In this document: positions 1-6,914 of the stretch, piece by piece | How the letters are laid out: each line of letters begins with the position of its first letter | Numbering within the stretch: the first letter of the stretch is position 1 | From: Anaerolinea sp. | GTDB lineage: Bacteria; Chloroflexota; Anaerolineae; Anaerolineales; Anaerolineaceae | Assembly (NCBI GenBank): GCA_013824385.1 | Contig: PNNU01000076.1 | Coordinates: 1-10,770, forward strand | Direction: 5' to 3' | Length of the DNA stretch: 10,770 bases | The notes under the pieces: generated by a model | What the model was told of the DNA's origin: nothing | What the model saw: the letters and a program-made list of their open reading frames with translations, nothing else | Database searches by the model: none | Translations under genes and position numbers: made by a program

Positions 1-390
1 GATGACTTTAACTGGAAGCGGTTTGATTACCTGTATGACTGCGTCAAGGTCAGCCTGAACTTCATCAATCAATCCTGATCGCAGTTTTCCGATATTCAAC
101 ACCACATCGATCTCGTCACAACCCTCGTTTTTCATGTCTTGTGCTTGAAAAACCTTTGTTTTTGTGGAATCCGAGCCTGATGGAAAACTGACGTTGCCGA
201 CAATATGAATATCAGGCGATCCGCCAAGCAATTGTTTGGTATAAGGGATGAAGCATTGCATGACAGAAACCTGGCCAAACTGATATTGTTTCGCAGTCTT
301 AACCATATCTTCGATGTCAGTTTTGTTCGAAATCGTGCGAACGCAAGAGAGATCAATCATTTTTGCGATGTCTTGTGAAGTTAAATACAT
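1..390 (-). CDS. DeoC-family (deoxyribose-phosphate aldolase-like) aldolase, C-terminus cut by window edge
   Basis: An open frame of 130 codons runs from an ATG at 388-390 off the left edge, preceded by an AAGGA ribosome site. The protein matches the N-terminal half of class I DeoC aldolases. It has a Cys in SVMQC (residue 46), the strand motif VSFPSG (67-72), and GCDEIDVVLNIG (90-101), where Asp95 matches the catalytic Asp102 of E. coli DeoC. The last residues, VKVI, match the KVI strand. The Schiff-base Lys lies beyond the edge, so catalytic competence cannot be confirmed. The usual N-terminal IDHTLL is IDLSCV here, so it is probably not the housekeeping enzyme. Family members reversibly split 2-deoxy sugar phosphates to acetaldehyde and an aldose phosphate. 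It lies 38 bp downstream of the AroE-like gene as the last visible gene of the minus-strand operon, so it may cleave a pathway-specific phosphorylated intermediate. Confidence 0.85.
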   Translation of the reverse strand, partial: MYLTSQDIAKMIDLSCVRTISNKTDIEDMVKTAKQYQFGQVSVMQCFIPYTKQLLGGSPDIHIVGNVSFPSGSDSTKTKVFQAQDMKNEGCDEIDVVLNIGKLRSGLIDEVQADLDAVIQVIKPLPVKVI

Positions 391-428
391 GCTATAAATC
401 CTTGTTCCGAAATAATGGATCGGGCGTT

Positions 429-1388
429 TTACTTTCCTCTAACAGATGAAGCAGCTTCATTCAATTTGTTAAAAAGGACAGGTGTCAGATCGAAATGCAG
501 CACCTGGGCGACCACCTGCGTCCACCCGTGGACGAAGTAAATCCAGCCGTCTTCGACCTTGACTTTGCGGCTTTCAACCTGTGCAAGAGATTGATGCAGA
601 TAATCCAACTCACCACGATAGTTGAACTCCCATGAAATACTGTTGATTGGGAATTTTCCTTCCCAAGTAATGGGAGACCCTGGTGTGTCTTTGCCCATAC
701 CTGTGGCATTGATTATGACGCTATAGGGAGGGAATTTTTCCATGATTGCATCATTAACTTTGGGGTCCGAATTGCAGATATATTCAATCTCTATGTCTGT
801 TTTAAGATTGCTGACCATTTCTTTGGCATGGTCTAAACGGCCTTGTGAGCGATTGACAAAAGTGAATTTGGAAGGACGATCGCCTTTGTCTTTTTTATTG
901 ATCAAATGCAGCAAAGTGGCAATTGCTGAACCGCCAGCCCCGAAACACAACACCTGGCCACCGGTTTTGGCGAAATAATCTTTTTCGATGATGGCATCCA
1001 GGCTGGCGCCAGAAGTAAGGGGATCTTTGGCGTGGCCTTCAAGGCGGCCATCCAATTTAGAAATGCTTGAAATTTCATCAGTGATCATGGCATATGGATC
1101 AAGGTATTCAAACATATCGCGTGCGGCTGCCAATAAATCAATTTTGTGGGTGGTGACGAGCGCACCTAGCGAATTGGGATCATATTTGATTTGCGCGACT
1201 GCTTGTCGATAAACTTCGGGGTCATCATGGATTTTGCAATCTATACCTTCCATGACAACATCTTCACGTCCCAAGACTTTCATCCATAATGGAAAGACTT
1301 TCATAATGGATGATTTACCAGTGGTCACACCTATGAAATAGAAAGTGGGAACATTTTTTGTTGTTATTGGATATTTTTCGTTATTCAT
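429..1388 (-). CDS. Shikimate-dehydrogenase-family NAD(P) oxidoreductase, probably catabolic
   Basis: This 319-residue protein has the AroE fold. Its N-terminal substrate domain contains VTTHK (78-82), where Lys82 matches the catalytic Lys of AroE. Asp122 in AKDPLTSG matches the catalytic Asp of the NTD motif. A Rossmann domain follows, with GAGGSA (150-155), NRS (179-181) and INATG (226-230). A late VVAQ (292-295) places Gln295 at the conserved substrate Gln. The substrate-carboxylate Ser pair (SxS) is only partly kept (GKSS, 24-27), and the Asn of the AVN motif is missing. It is also longer than the roughly 270-290 residues usual for AroE. Together these suggest a substrate other than 3-dehydroshikimate. 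It starts after an AGGAG site, lies 19 bp downstream of KDPG aldolase, and is followed by the DeoC-like gene. A hydride transfer on a cyclic or branched polyol or keto-acid is plausible. Family is sure; substrate is unknown. Confidence 0.85.
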   Translation of the reverse strand: MNNEKYPITTKNVPTFYFIGVTTGKSSIMKVFPLWMKVLGREDVVMEGIDCKIHDDPEVYRQAVAQIKYDPNSLGALVTTHKIDLLAAARDMFEYLDPYAMITDEISSISKLDGRLEGHAKDPLTSGASLDAIIEKDYFAKTGGQVLCFGAGGSAIATLLHLINKKDKGDRPSKFTFVNRSQGRLDHAKEMVSNLKTDIEIEYICNSDPKVNDAIMEKFPPYSVIINATGMGKDTPGSPITWEGKFPINSISWEFNYRGELDYLHQSLAQVESRKVKVEDGWIYFVHGWTQVVAQVLHFDLTPVLFNKLNEAASSVRGK

Positions 1389-1407
1389 AAATGACTCCTC
1401 TTATGGC

Positions 1408-2052
1408 TTATTTTCGGGATGCGTTCACGACTTGAACAAAAGAAGCGGCAAGTTTTGAAATTTCATCAAATTTTCCGTCTTTCGCCAATTGCGGTGGACA
1501 TAATTCGCTTCCAGCGCCGACAGCCACCACACCCGTGGCAAACCATTCGGCTACATTGCCAGCATTCACACCACCGGTGGGCATCATCGGGATGTACGGG
1601 AAAGGTCCTTTTAATGCTTTGATATAGGCTGGTCCGCCTAAAGACCCAGGGAAGATTTTGATCACATCCACACCCAGGGTGTAGGCTTGAAAAACTTCTG
1701 TGGGGGTTAATGCGCCTGCCATGGTGAGCAAACCACTGTCAACCATGCCTTTAACCAGGTTGGGCTCACAAATTGGACTGACCAGGAAATGAGCCCCTGC
1801 GTTTTTGGCTGATTGAGCCTGTTCCGGTTTGGTAAGGGTTCCCATGCCTAAAACGATGCTGTCGCCAAACTTCTTGGCCAATGTTTGAACAACTTCTTCA
1901 GCATTGGGAGTACTGTATGTAATTTCAATACCCAATACGCCCCCGGCAACCAATGCTTCAACCATTTTTACGGTCAATTCGGGTGATGGTCCGCGGATCA
2001 CAGCTAACAAGCCTAATTCTTTTACTTTTTCCAACATTTCCAGTTTATTCAT
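1408..2052 (-). CDS. eda: 2-keto-3-deoxy-6-phosphogluconate (KDPG) aldolase
   Basis: This is a 214-residue single-domain class I aldolase. It cleaves KDPG (or KDPGal/KHG) to pyruvate and glyceraldehyde 3-phosphate, the final step of Entner-Doudoroff and hexuronate routes. Visible landmarks are AVIR (17-20), IEIT with Glu43 as the general base, GMGTLT (69-74), DVIKIFP with Schiff-base Lys132, and MPTGGV (157-162) as the phosphate loop. Length is normal. An in-frame ATG 12 bp upstream (2064) has no ribosome site, whereas ATG 2052 has GGAG six bases before it, so the later start is chosen. The gap to the upstream hydroxyacid dehydrogenase is only about two dozen bases, which supports cotranscription. 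No 6-phosphogluconate dehydratase or PfkB-type KDG kinase is in the window, so its substrate must come from enzymes elsewhere or from a non-standard route here. Confidence 0.93.
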   Translation of the reverse strand: MNKLEMLEKVKELGLLAVIRGPSPELTVKMVEALVAGGVLGIEITYSTPNAEEVVQTLAKKFGDSIVLGMGTLTKPEQAQSAKNAGAHFLVSPICEPNLVKGMVDSGLLTMAGALTPTEVFQAYTLGVDVIKIFPGSLGGPAYIKALKGPFPYIPMMPTGGVNAGNVAEWFATGVVAVGAGSELCPPQLAKDGKFDEISKLAASFVQVVNASRK

Positions 2053-2077
2053 CAAGTTCTCCATTGTTTCGGATTAT

Positions 2078-3043
2078 TTATGCGACTCGGTATAAAGGTT
2101 TTTCTTCTTTCAATACGGCCAGGCAATCTTTCATTGCCATCCAACCCATATTGCTTGTTGCGCCGTCGGTTTGAGCGCCAAGATGTGGTGTGGCAATTAC
2201 ATTGGTTAATGCCAGAAGGGGATTGTTTGGGTCGGGGGGTTCAATGGTGAAAGCGTCCAAAGCAGCTCCCTTTAAATGTCCACTTTGGAGTGCTTTCAAC
2301 AAGGCGTCTTCATTGACGGCTTCGCCGCGAGAGGTATTGACCAGATAGGAACCTTTTTTCATTTTGTTCAAGAAGGCTTCATTCACGATGCCGCGAGTTT
2401 CAGGCAGCAAGGGCAGGTGGAGGCTTACAAAATCGGAGGCTGCAATCACTTGATCCATCTCGGCGAGGGTGATTTGATGATCTTTTGCAAACTGCTGATC
2501 AGCAAATGGGTCAAATGCCAAAATCTTGCAATCAAAGCCAGCCAAACGGCGGGCTAGCTGTTTTCCAATCGCGCCCAGGCCAAGAATGCCGATGGTTTTA
2601 CCCTCAAGACTGACCCCTGAATAGCGCGGCCATTTGCCCTGGTGGACTGCATCCACCGCTTCGGGGATTTGCCTGGCAAGGGCCAGGATCAGGCCAAGTG
2701 CAAGTTCAGCCACAGATACCGAATTTGCACCCGGTGTATTGGTCACTATGATATTTCTGCTTTTTGCAAATTCAAGGTCAACGTTGTCAAATCCAACGCC
2801 ATAGCGGGCGATCACTTTAAGCTTGTCAGCCGTTTTAAGAGCATCTGCATCAATCACATCCAGACCTGCAATGTATCCATCAATGCCCAGCAATAACCCG
2901 GCAACCTCATTAGAAGTCAGAGGTTTTCCGGTCGGATTGTAGATAACTTCTCCAACCATCATTTCCAATTCTGTTTTCAAACGGGCATCATTTTTTCCGT
3001 AGGAGGTGGGTGTCACCAACAGGCGGCAGTCTTTGAGATTCAT
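2078..3043 (-). CDS. D-isomer-specific 2-hydroxyacid dehydrogenase (SerA/hydroxypyruvate-reductase-like)
   Basis: This 321-residue protein has a typical catalytic-Rossmann-catalytic arrangement. The nucleotide loop is GLGAIG (155-160), with Asp178 after the second strand suggesting NAD preference. The catalytic triad is Arg239 (NTSRGE), Glu268 (TIEPP) and His287 (TPHLGA). There is no C-terminal ACT domain, so it is a short catabolic type and not the regulated long SerA. Family members interconvert 2-keto acids and D-2-hydroxy acids such as 2-ketogluconate/gluconate, hydroxypyruvate/glycerate or 3-phosphoglycerate. Two adjacent ATGs (3046 and 3043) are possible; the second is preferred because it has four bases from AGGAGG, while the first has one. 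The ribosome site lies directly beside the stop codon of the cupin gene, indicating close coupling. With KDPG aldolase downstream, a sugar-acid redox step is a reasonable guess. Confidence 0.88.
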   Translation of the reverse strand: MNLKDCRLLVTPTSYGKNDARLKTELEMMVGEVIYNPTGKPLTSNEVAGLLLGIDGYIAGLDVIDADALKTADKLKVIARYGVGFDNVDLEFAKSRNIIVTNTPGANSVSVAELALGLILALARQIPEAVDAVHQGKWPRYSGVSLEGKTIGILGLGAIGKQLARRLAGFDCKILAFDPFADQQFAKDHQITLAEMDQVIAASDFVSLHLPLLPETRGIVNEAFLNKMKKGSYLVNTSRGEAVNEDALLKALQSGHLKGAALDAFTIEPPDPNNPLLALTNVIATPHLGAQTDGATSNMGWMAMKDCLAVLKEEKPLYRVA

Positions 3044-3055
3044 CATTCCTCCTAC

Positions 3056-3628
3056 CTATTGAACCCGCGGATTATCAATGATCTCGGGTCCCTTTTTACC
3101 ATCAATAACCAACTTTCGAAAGCCTGTTTTTTCAATCGTACCGTAATCATGGCCTGCATTGCCGGGGTATGCGAAAAAGGTAACGAGGTCTTCCTGCCGG
3201 GAGGTGCAGACGGAGCGGTGCGCCCATCTTGGCGGAACGTAGAGAACTTTACCGGGTGAAAGGGGTTCCACAGAGGTTTCACCTTCAGGGGTTTCCATAA
3301 CCATGTAACCTTCACCTTTGAGGGTGTAATAGATTTCAGAGGTTTCGAGGACTGAATGGAAATGACCTTTGGTCATGTAGAATTCATTGCCTACCTTACC
3401 GGGATGGACAATGGAAATGCCCATTAAGAGTTCACCTTCAATTTCAGGTCGTTTAATTTCGTAAACTTCATAAATCAAACTATCTTCTTCTTGCAACATT
3501 TTGTTGAAAGAGGTTTCATCCAAAAACTGGCCTTTTAATGCGGATAATGTTCGTTTGATGTGGTTATCAACTCGTGAAGGGATTACAGCAGGCAGCGGAA
3601 TGGTAAAAGAAAAGGGTAAGTCACTCAT
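3056..3628 (-). CDS. Cupin-type phosphoglucose isomerase (archaeal-type GPI family)
   Basis: This 190-residue single-domain cupin is unlike the classical two-domain phosphoglucose isomerase. The metal site is complete: His89 and His91 in TKGHFH, Glu98 in SEIYY, and His137 in PPRWAH. The spacing equals that of Pyrococcus furiosus cupin PGI (His88, His90, Glu97, His136, as recalled), and length is nearly the same. The family-specific FFAYPGNAGHDYG (151-163) is also present. The known reaction is metal-dependent interconversion of fructose 6-phosphate and glucose 6-phosphate. A GGAG site sits eight bases before the ATG. It lies between the hydrolase (23 bp upstream) and the hydroxyacid dehydrogenase (about 12 bp downstream). 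Inside such an operon it may isomerise a pathway-specific phosphosugar or link the route to central hexose phosphates. Family assignment is firm; physiological substrate is inferred. Confidence 0.93.
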   Translation of the reverse strand: MSDLPFSFTIPLPAVIPSRVDNHIKRTLSALKGQFLDETSFNKMLQEEDSLIYEVYEIKRPEIEGELLMGISIVHPGKVGNEFYMTKGHFHSVLETSEIYYTLKGEGYMVMETPEGETSVEPLSPGKVLYVPPRWAHRSVCTSRQEDLVTFFAYPGNAGHDYGTIEKTGFRKLVIDGKKGPEIIDNPRVQ

Positions 3629-3651
3629 TTTATATGCTCCAATAATTTGAA

Positions 3652-4614
3652 TTAGTTAATTCCAGCGAGACGGCGGGCGATATTGCCACCAATCATTTTA
3701 TTAATATCTTTGTCTGCAATTCCACGCGTTTGAAGTGTGTTTTTGATTTCATTTGGCAGACTGTGCAGACCGGGCCCCCCGCCAATATGATGGTACAGAT
3801 TCGATTCAGCCATATCCGTGGCGAGAGCAATACTGCCAGCCAATCCATTTTGCACCATGTGATCTATTAACGGCCAGAGATTTTTTTCAGGTTCATATTT
3901 GGGACGGTAGAATGTATCGTATTCGAGCAGTACACCCAATCGGGCAAGTTCTTTTTGTAAGCCGTAATCAGGTCTTTTATCCATGTGGCACAAAACGATT
4001 TGATTTGGAGCAACCCCATAGTCTGTGAAGTAGAGACAGGCTTTTTCAGCCAATGCGCCTTTTTCTGTGTGAATTTCGATCAGGCAGCCAATTTTTTTAG
4101 CGGCCAGGGCAGCACCCTCCAGGGCTGCCTGAGGGCAATCTCCCCAGGCGGCTTCAAGTGCAATTTTTATAAAACCAGCCTTGATCGGTTTATCCATTTC
4201 AAGTGTTTCATACATACCTGTTTCCAACTCGGTACTCAGAAAATCACAAACTTTTTGGGCTCGTTTTGCAAACAGCCAATGCTGGGGTGGGTAATATTTT
4301 TGTCGATGAAATCCGGTGCAGGCGATTACAGTGACACCGCTTTTTTGTGAAAGTTCTAACAATTTGACGCTATTTCGACCGCAGCTATCTGGTTGACAAT
4401 CCAGAAGTGATTGACCACCCGCTTTCTTATAGTCAAGCAGCTCCAACGCAATCTCATTAAATTGATTGAGTACAGGGCTGTTTGGCTCCACCCCCGGCAC
4501 AGGGTCTATCCATAAGTGATTATGGCAGTCAGTAATGCCAAGATCATCAAAAGAGATTGGACCCTGCACGGTATTGATGGGGCGTGGAAAGGAGAAAGAA
4601 GAGAGATTTGACAT
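3652..4614 (-). CDS. Phosphotriesterase-family metal-dependent hydrolase, candidate lactonase or ketocyclitol hydrolase
   Basis: This 320-residue TIM-barrel protein carries the full binuclear metal set of the phosphotriesterase family: His31 and His33 (CHNH), Lys150 (GFIKIA, the position that is carbamylated in the family), His182 (IHTE), His210 (CHMD) and Asp267 (ATD). It also has AGGQSLLD and CTGFHR, typical of this family. Many bacterial members hydrolyse sugar lactones or phosphorylated lactones; true organophosphate activity is not expected. The gene follows two dehydrogenases, so opening a lactone or diketone product of those oxidations is a good hypothesis. The frame could begin at a TTG at 4632 that overlaps the upstream gene. 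ATG 4614 is preferred because it forms TAATATG with the stop of the dehydrogenase (1-bp gap, likely translational coupling). No signal peptide is seen, so the enzyme is cytoplasmic. Confidence 0.88.
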   Translation of the reverse strand: MSNLSSFSFPRPINTVQGPISFDDLGITDCHNHLWIDPVPGVEPNSPVLNQFNEIALELLDYKKAGGQSLLDCQPDSCGRNSVKLLELSQKSGVTVIACTGFHRQKYYPPQHWLFAKRAQKVCDFLSTELETGMYETLEMDKPIKAGFIKIALEAAWGDCPQAALEGAALAAKKIGCLIEIHTEKGALAEKACLYFTDYGVAPNQIVLCHMDKRPDYGLQKELARLGVLLEYDTFYRPKYEPEKNLWPLIDHMVQNGLAGSIALATDMAESNLYHHIGGGPGLHSLPNEIKNTLQTRGIADKDINKMIGGNIARRLAGIN

Positions 4615-4615
4615 A

Positions 4616-5659
4616 TTAGGGTTCCAGCACAATTTTTAATGATTTCCTGTCTTCTGCTGCAGCAAAGGCTTGCACTGCCTGATCCAGTGGAAATCTTTGA
4701 CTTACAACATCTGACAAGTCCACCAATCCGCTGTTAACAATTTGAGCAGCCTGCCAACAATCAGCCGTACTGCATGCCGTTGTTGCGGTTATCACCAATT
4801 CTTTATAATGAACCAAATTGGAATCAAAATTGATAGTTGGCCTGTCCTTGGGCAAGCCGCCAAAAAAGTTAATGCGCCCGCTGATGGCAGCAAGATCAAG
4901 AGCTGCTTCTTGGGCGGCATGAACGGGGGCGGCAACAATGATTACATTTGCACCTCGTCCCTGACTTTCTTCAAATAATGCTTTTTCAAGGTCTTCCGTC
5001 ATCGGATTAACCACTTTGTCAGCACCCATGCGTTTTGCCTGTTCGGCACGATCTGCTATTGGTTCACTAACGATGACCTTGCCGGCACCACGCGCCTTAG
5101 CCAACTTGATATGCATCACACCGATTGGACCGGCTCCGATGATGAGTACAATCTCACCAGGCTGAATGTGCAAAGCGTTTTGTCCGCGCAGCACACAGGC
5201 AAAAGGTTCCATTAATGCCGCGACTGCTGGATCCACCGTGAAGCTGATAGGGATGATGTTTCCCTGACGGACAGAATTGGCCGGGATGCGAACATATTCT
5301 GCAAATCCACCGTCTGAGGTGACACCTATCGCATCGTATTGTGAACAAAGGTTATTGTTGCCGGTGATGCATTGCAGGCAATGTCCGCAGCCGGTATTGG
5401 GGGCGCAAAAGACTCTTTGTCCGACTTGATAACCTTCAACTTTTTCGCCAAGTTCAACTATCGTCCCTACAACTTCATGGCCTGGGATGCGAATGGTTCC
5501 TTCCGGATACATCCGGTGATTGCCATGGAAAATGCGTAGATCAGTTCCACAAATGCTGGCGCTGATCACTTTGACAAGCATTTCACCTATGCTGATTTTG
5601 GGTAAATCCACTTGTTCAACCCGCAGGTCATTTGGACCATGATAAACTGCAGCTAACAT
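4616..5659 (-). CDS. Zinc-dependent medium-chain alcohol/polyol dehydrogenase (sorbitol/threonine dehydrogenase-like)
   Basis: This 347-residue MDR enzyme oxidises a secondary alcohol with NAD(P). Catalytic-zinc residues are Cys37 (ICGTD), His61-Glu62 (PGHE) and Glu151 (MEPFA). The structural-zinc lobe has Cys91, Cys94, Cys97 and Cys105. The Rossmann loop is GAGPIG (175-180), followed by Glu199 (VSEP), which points to NAD. The ATG follows a GGAGG site. It lies 23 bp downstream of the Gfo/Idh/MocA gene and one base before the hydrolase start, so the three form a tight module. In Thermotoga maritima an MDR enzyme (IolM) oxidises 2-keto-myo-inositol after IolG and before a hydrolase; the same order of functions is visible here. 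Sorbitol, threitol or L-idonate-type substrates remain possible, because MDR specificity cannot be read from motifs. Confidence 0.9.
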   Translation of the reverse strand: MLAAVYHGPNDLRVEQVDLPKISIGEMLVKVISASICGTDLRIFHGNHRMYPEGTIRIPGHEVVGTIVELGEKVEGYQVGQRVFCAPNTGCGHCLQCITGNNNLCSQYDAIGVTSDGGFAEYVRIPANSVRQGNIIPISFTVDPAVAALMEPFACVLRGQNALHIQPGEIVLIIGAGPIGVMHIKLAKARGAGKVIVSEPIADRAEQAKRMGADKVVNPMTEDLEKALFEESQGRGANVIIVAAPVHAAQEAALDLAAISGRINFFGGLPKDRPTINFDSNLVHYKELVITATTACSTADCWQAAQIVNSGLVDLSDVVSQRFPLDQAVQAFAAAEDRKSLKIVLEP

Positions 5660-5682
5660 ACTTCCTCCAGTACAAATAGCAA

Positions 5683-6717
5683 TTATCCAGTTATTTCTTT
5701 TAACAAAACAGGCCGTTCTTCAAGGAATGATTTCGTACCGGCAAGTACGCCTGCAACCGCCCAGCGTCCATCAATTCCACCAGCTTTTGGGGTGGTTTCA
5801 GTTTGGACGCAGGTGATAAAATGTTCGAGTTCATTGATATATGCCCAGGCGAATCTTTCCGGCCAGGTGCGTTGAATGGGAGTGATCAATCCCTGGTCGC
5901 GATTGGTGCAGACAACGATGGATTGACCTTTTAATTCACCAATTTGCATGATGCCTTTATCACCGACGATCTCAACCCTGGCGTCATATCCGTAACCGCA
6001 TGGGCAGATGCCTGAGATCAATCCCAAACCACCGCTTTCAAATTTGATATTTACCAGTACGTTGTCATAGAAATGAGGAGTATCCACATTATTGGCAGCA
6101 CCTTTGAAATTGGCGACTTCTGTATACACTCTTTGATAATTTGAGCCCATAAACCAGCGGACAGTATCCCAGTCGTGACTGTTGACTTCGGCCAACATGC
6201 CATTGGAGGTTTTGAGATCGCGCGCCCAGGGTGGAGGAAGACCAGGTCCATGAGTATTGGATTTAACCATCATGGGCGTTCCGATTTCACCGGATTCAAT
6301 ACGTTGTGCTGCAGCCATAAATTCAGGGTCAAAGCGGCGCATAAAACCGAGCTGAAGGATGACCTTGTTTTTATCAACCACTTTGTTGATTTCATCGCAT
6401 TCCTCAAGGTTTAAAGCCATCGGTTTTTCGAGGAAAACGTGTTTTTTGTGATTAGCGGCGAGCTGTGTCAACGGCAAATGAGTAGGTGTGGGGGTGGTGA
6501 TGATCACAGCATCAAACTCGGAATTTTCAAGTGCCATTTCGAGTGTATCGAATTGTTGATCAATACCGAAATCTTTGGCGGTTTCGTTTCTTACTTCAAT
6601 CATCGGATCTACCAGGGCTACGATCTTTGCTGCTGCAATATGACGGGTGAGCGCACGGGAATGGTTTTTACCAACCCTGCCTGCGCCTATCATACAAATC
6701 CGAACCTGTTGTTTCAT
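5683..6717 (-). CDS. Gfo/Idh/MocA-family oxidoreductase, inositol 2-dehydrogenase-like
   Basis: This 344-residue protein has an N-terminal Rossmann domain with GAGRVG (11-16) and Asp37 (ALVDP, NAD-type). LEKPM follows, with catalytic Lys98 of the EKP motif. A C-terminal alpha/beta domain has MRRFDPEF (126-133) and SHDWDTVRWF (180-189). The His181 equivalent of the IolG catalytic His is kept, but the residue four positions earlier, Asp in Bacillus IolG, appears to be Glu177. Family members oxidise a ring hydroxyl of inositols or sugars to a ketone. The ATG has AGGAG six bases upstream. It is the first gene of the compact downstream block and follows a 486-bp gap with a candidate internal promoter. 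A degraded second copy of its first codons is present upstream at 7124-7185. Inositol dehydrogenase is the leading reading, but sugar dehydrogenases share all these motifs. Confidence 0.87.
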   Translation of the reverse strand: MKQQVRICMIGAGRVGKNHSRALTRHIAAAKIVALVDPMIEVRNETAKDFGIDQQFDTLEMALENSEFDAVIITTPTPTHLPLTQLAANHKKHVFLEKPMALNLEECDEINKVVDKNKVILQLGFMRRFDPEFMAAAQRIESGEIGTPMMVKSNTHGPGLPPPWARDLKTSNGMLAEVNSHDWDTVRWFMGSNYQRVYTEVANFKGAANNVDTPHFYDNVLVNIKFESGGLGLISGICPCGYGYDARVEIVGDKGIMQIGELKGQSIVVCTNRDQGLITPIQRTWPERFAWAYINELEHFITCVQTETTPKAGGIDGRWAVAGVLAGTKSFLEERPVLLKEITG

Positions 6718-6726
6718 GATGTGCTC

Positions 6727-6822
6727 CTAAAATTGTTGGTTTAATGAAATGAATTGGATTAGAGTGCTATCCGATTCAATTTTTTTATAAGGATCTTTAC
6801 AAACCGGTTAAGGTTTAGCGTT
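6727..6822 (-). pseudogene. Decayed C-terminal remnant of a second FGGY kinase
   Basis: Directly upstream of the oxidoreductase, the frame ending at TAG 6727-6729 reads KKIESDSTLIQFIS...QQF-stop. The intact kinase ends KKYIEMESTLSHFFSTY-stop. The match is strongest from ATTGAA (6775-6780) to the oxidoreductase start, is ungapped, and has the same distance to the following ATG as in the intact kinase junction. Further upstream the likeness fades (about half identical over 42 bp) and a TAA interrupts the frame, so the left limit is approximate. It is read as the tail of a lost kinase duplicate and is presumably non-functional. Confidence 0.55.
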
Positions 6823-6886
6823 TGAATGTGCTGTAATATTCGTTTGAAATAACATCGAGTTACCGAATAGTTGTGTTTAGAATAAA

Positions 6887-6914
6887 ATTATAACCTTTTT
6901 TAGGTTAAACGCAA
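6887..6914 (-). promoter_or_regulatory. Candidate internal promoter for the dehydrogenase-to-aldolase block
   Basis: Read on the minus strand, TTGCGT (6909-6914) is followed after 16 bp by a perfect TATAAT (6887-6892). The -35 box is weak (TTG matches only), but the -10 is consensus and lies in the only large gap of the operon. The predicted start near 6880 would give a leader of about 160 bases before the oxidoreductase ATG. The spacer is almost filled by a palindrome, suggesting control at this point. Confidence 0.4.
6891..6907. promoter_or_regulatory. Hyphenated palindrome TAACCT-N5-AGGTTA, possible operator
   Basis: A perfect 6-bp inverted repeat with a 5-bp T-rich spacer sits between the -35 and -10 of the candidate internal promoter and touches the -10. 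A protein bound here would compete with polymerase. The motif differs from the TGTNATNACA boxes by the regulator gene, so a second regulator would be implied. A half copy recurs at 6988-7000. Confidence 0.35.

Noticed and set aside
429..1388. Housekeeping shikimate dehydrogenase (aroE) of aromatic amino-acid synthesis
   Set aside because: Substrate-binding Ser and Asn motifs are altered, the protein is long for AroE, and all neighbours are carbohydrate-catabolic genes.
2078..3043. SerA of serine biosynthesis
   Set aside because: No C-terminal regulatory domain and no serine genes; the operon context is sugar-acid catabolism.
485..3315. Several 60-95-codon open frames on both strands (e.g. 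742-978, 988-1212, 2276-2557, 3052-3315)
   Set aside because: They overlap strongly supported genes in other frames, lack ribosome sites and show no recognisable protein motifs.
3652..4614. Organophosphate-degrading phosphotriesterase
   Set aside because: The metal ligands are shared by the whole family; an operon with dehydrogenases and an isomerase points to a lactone or sugar-derived substrate.
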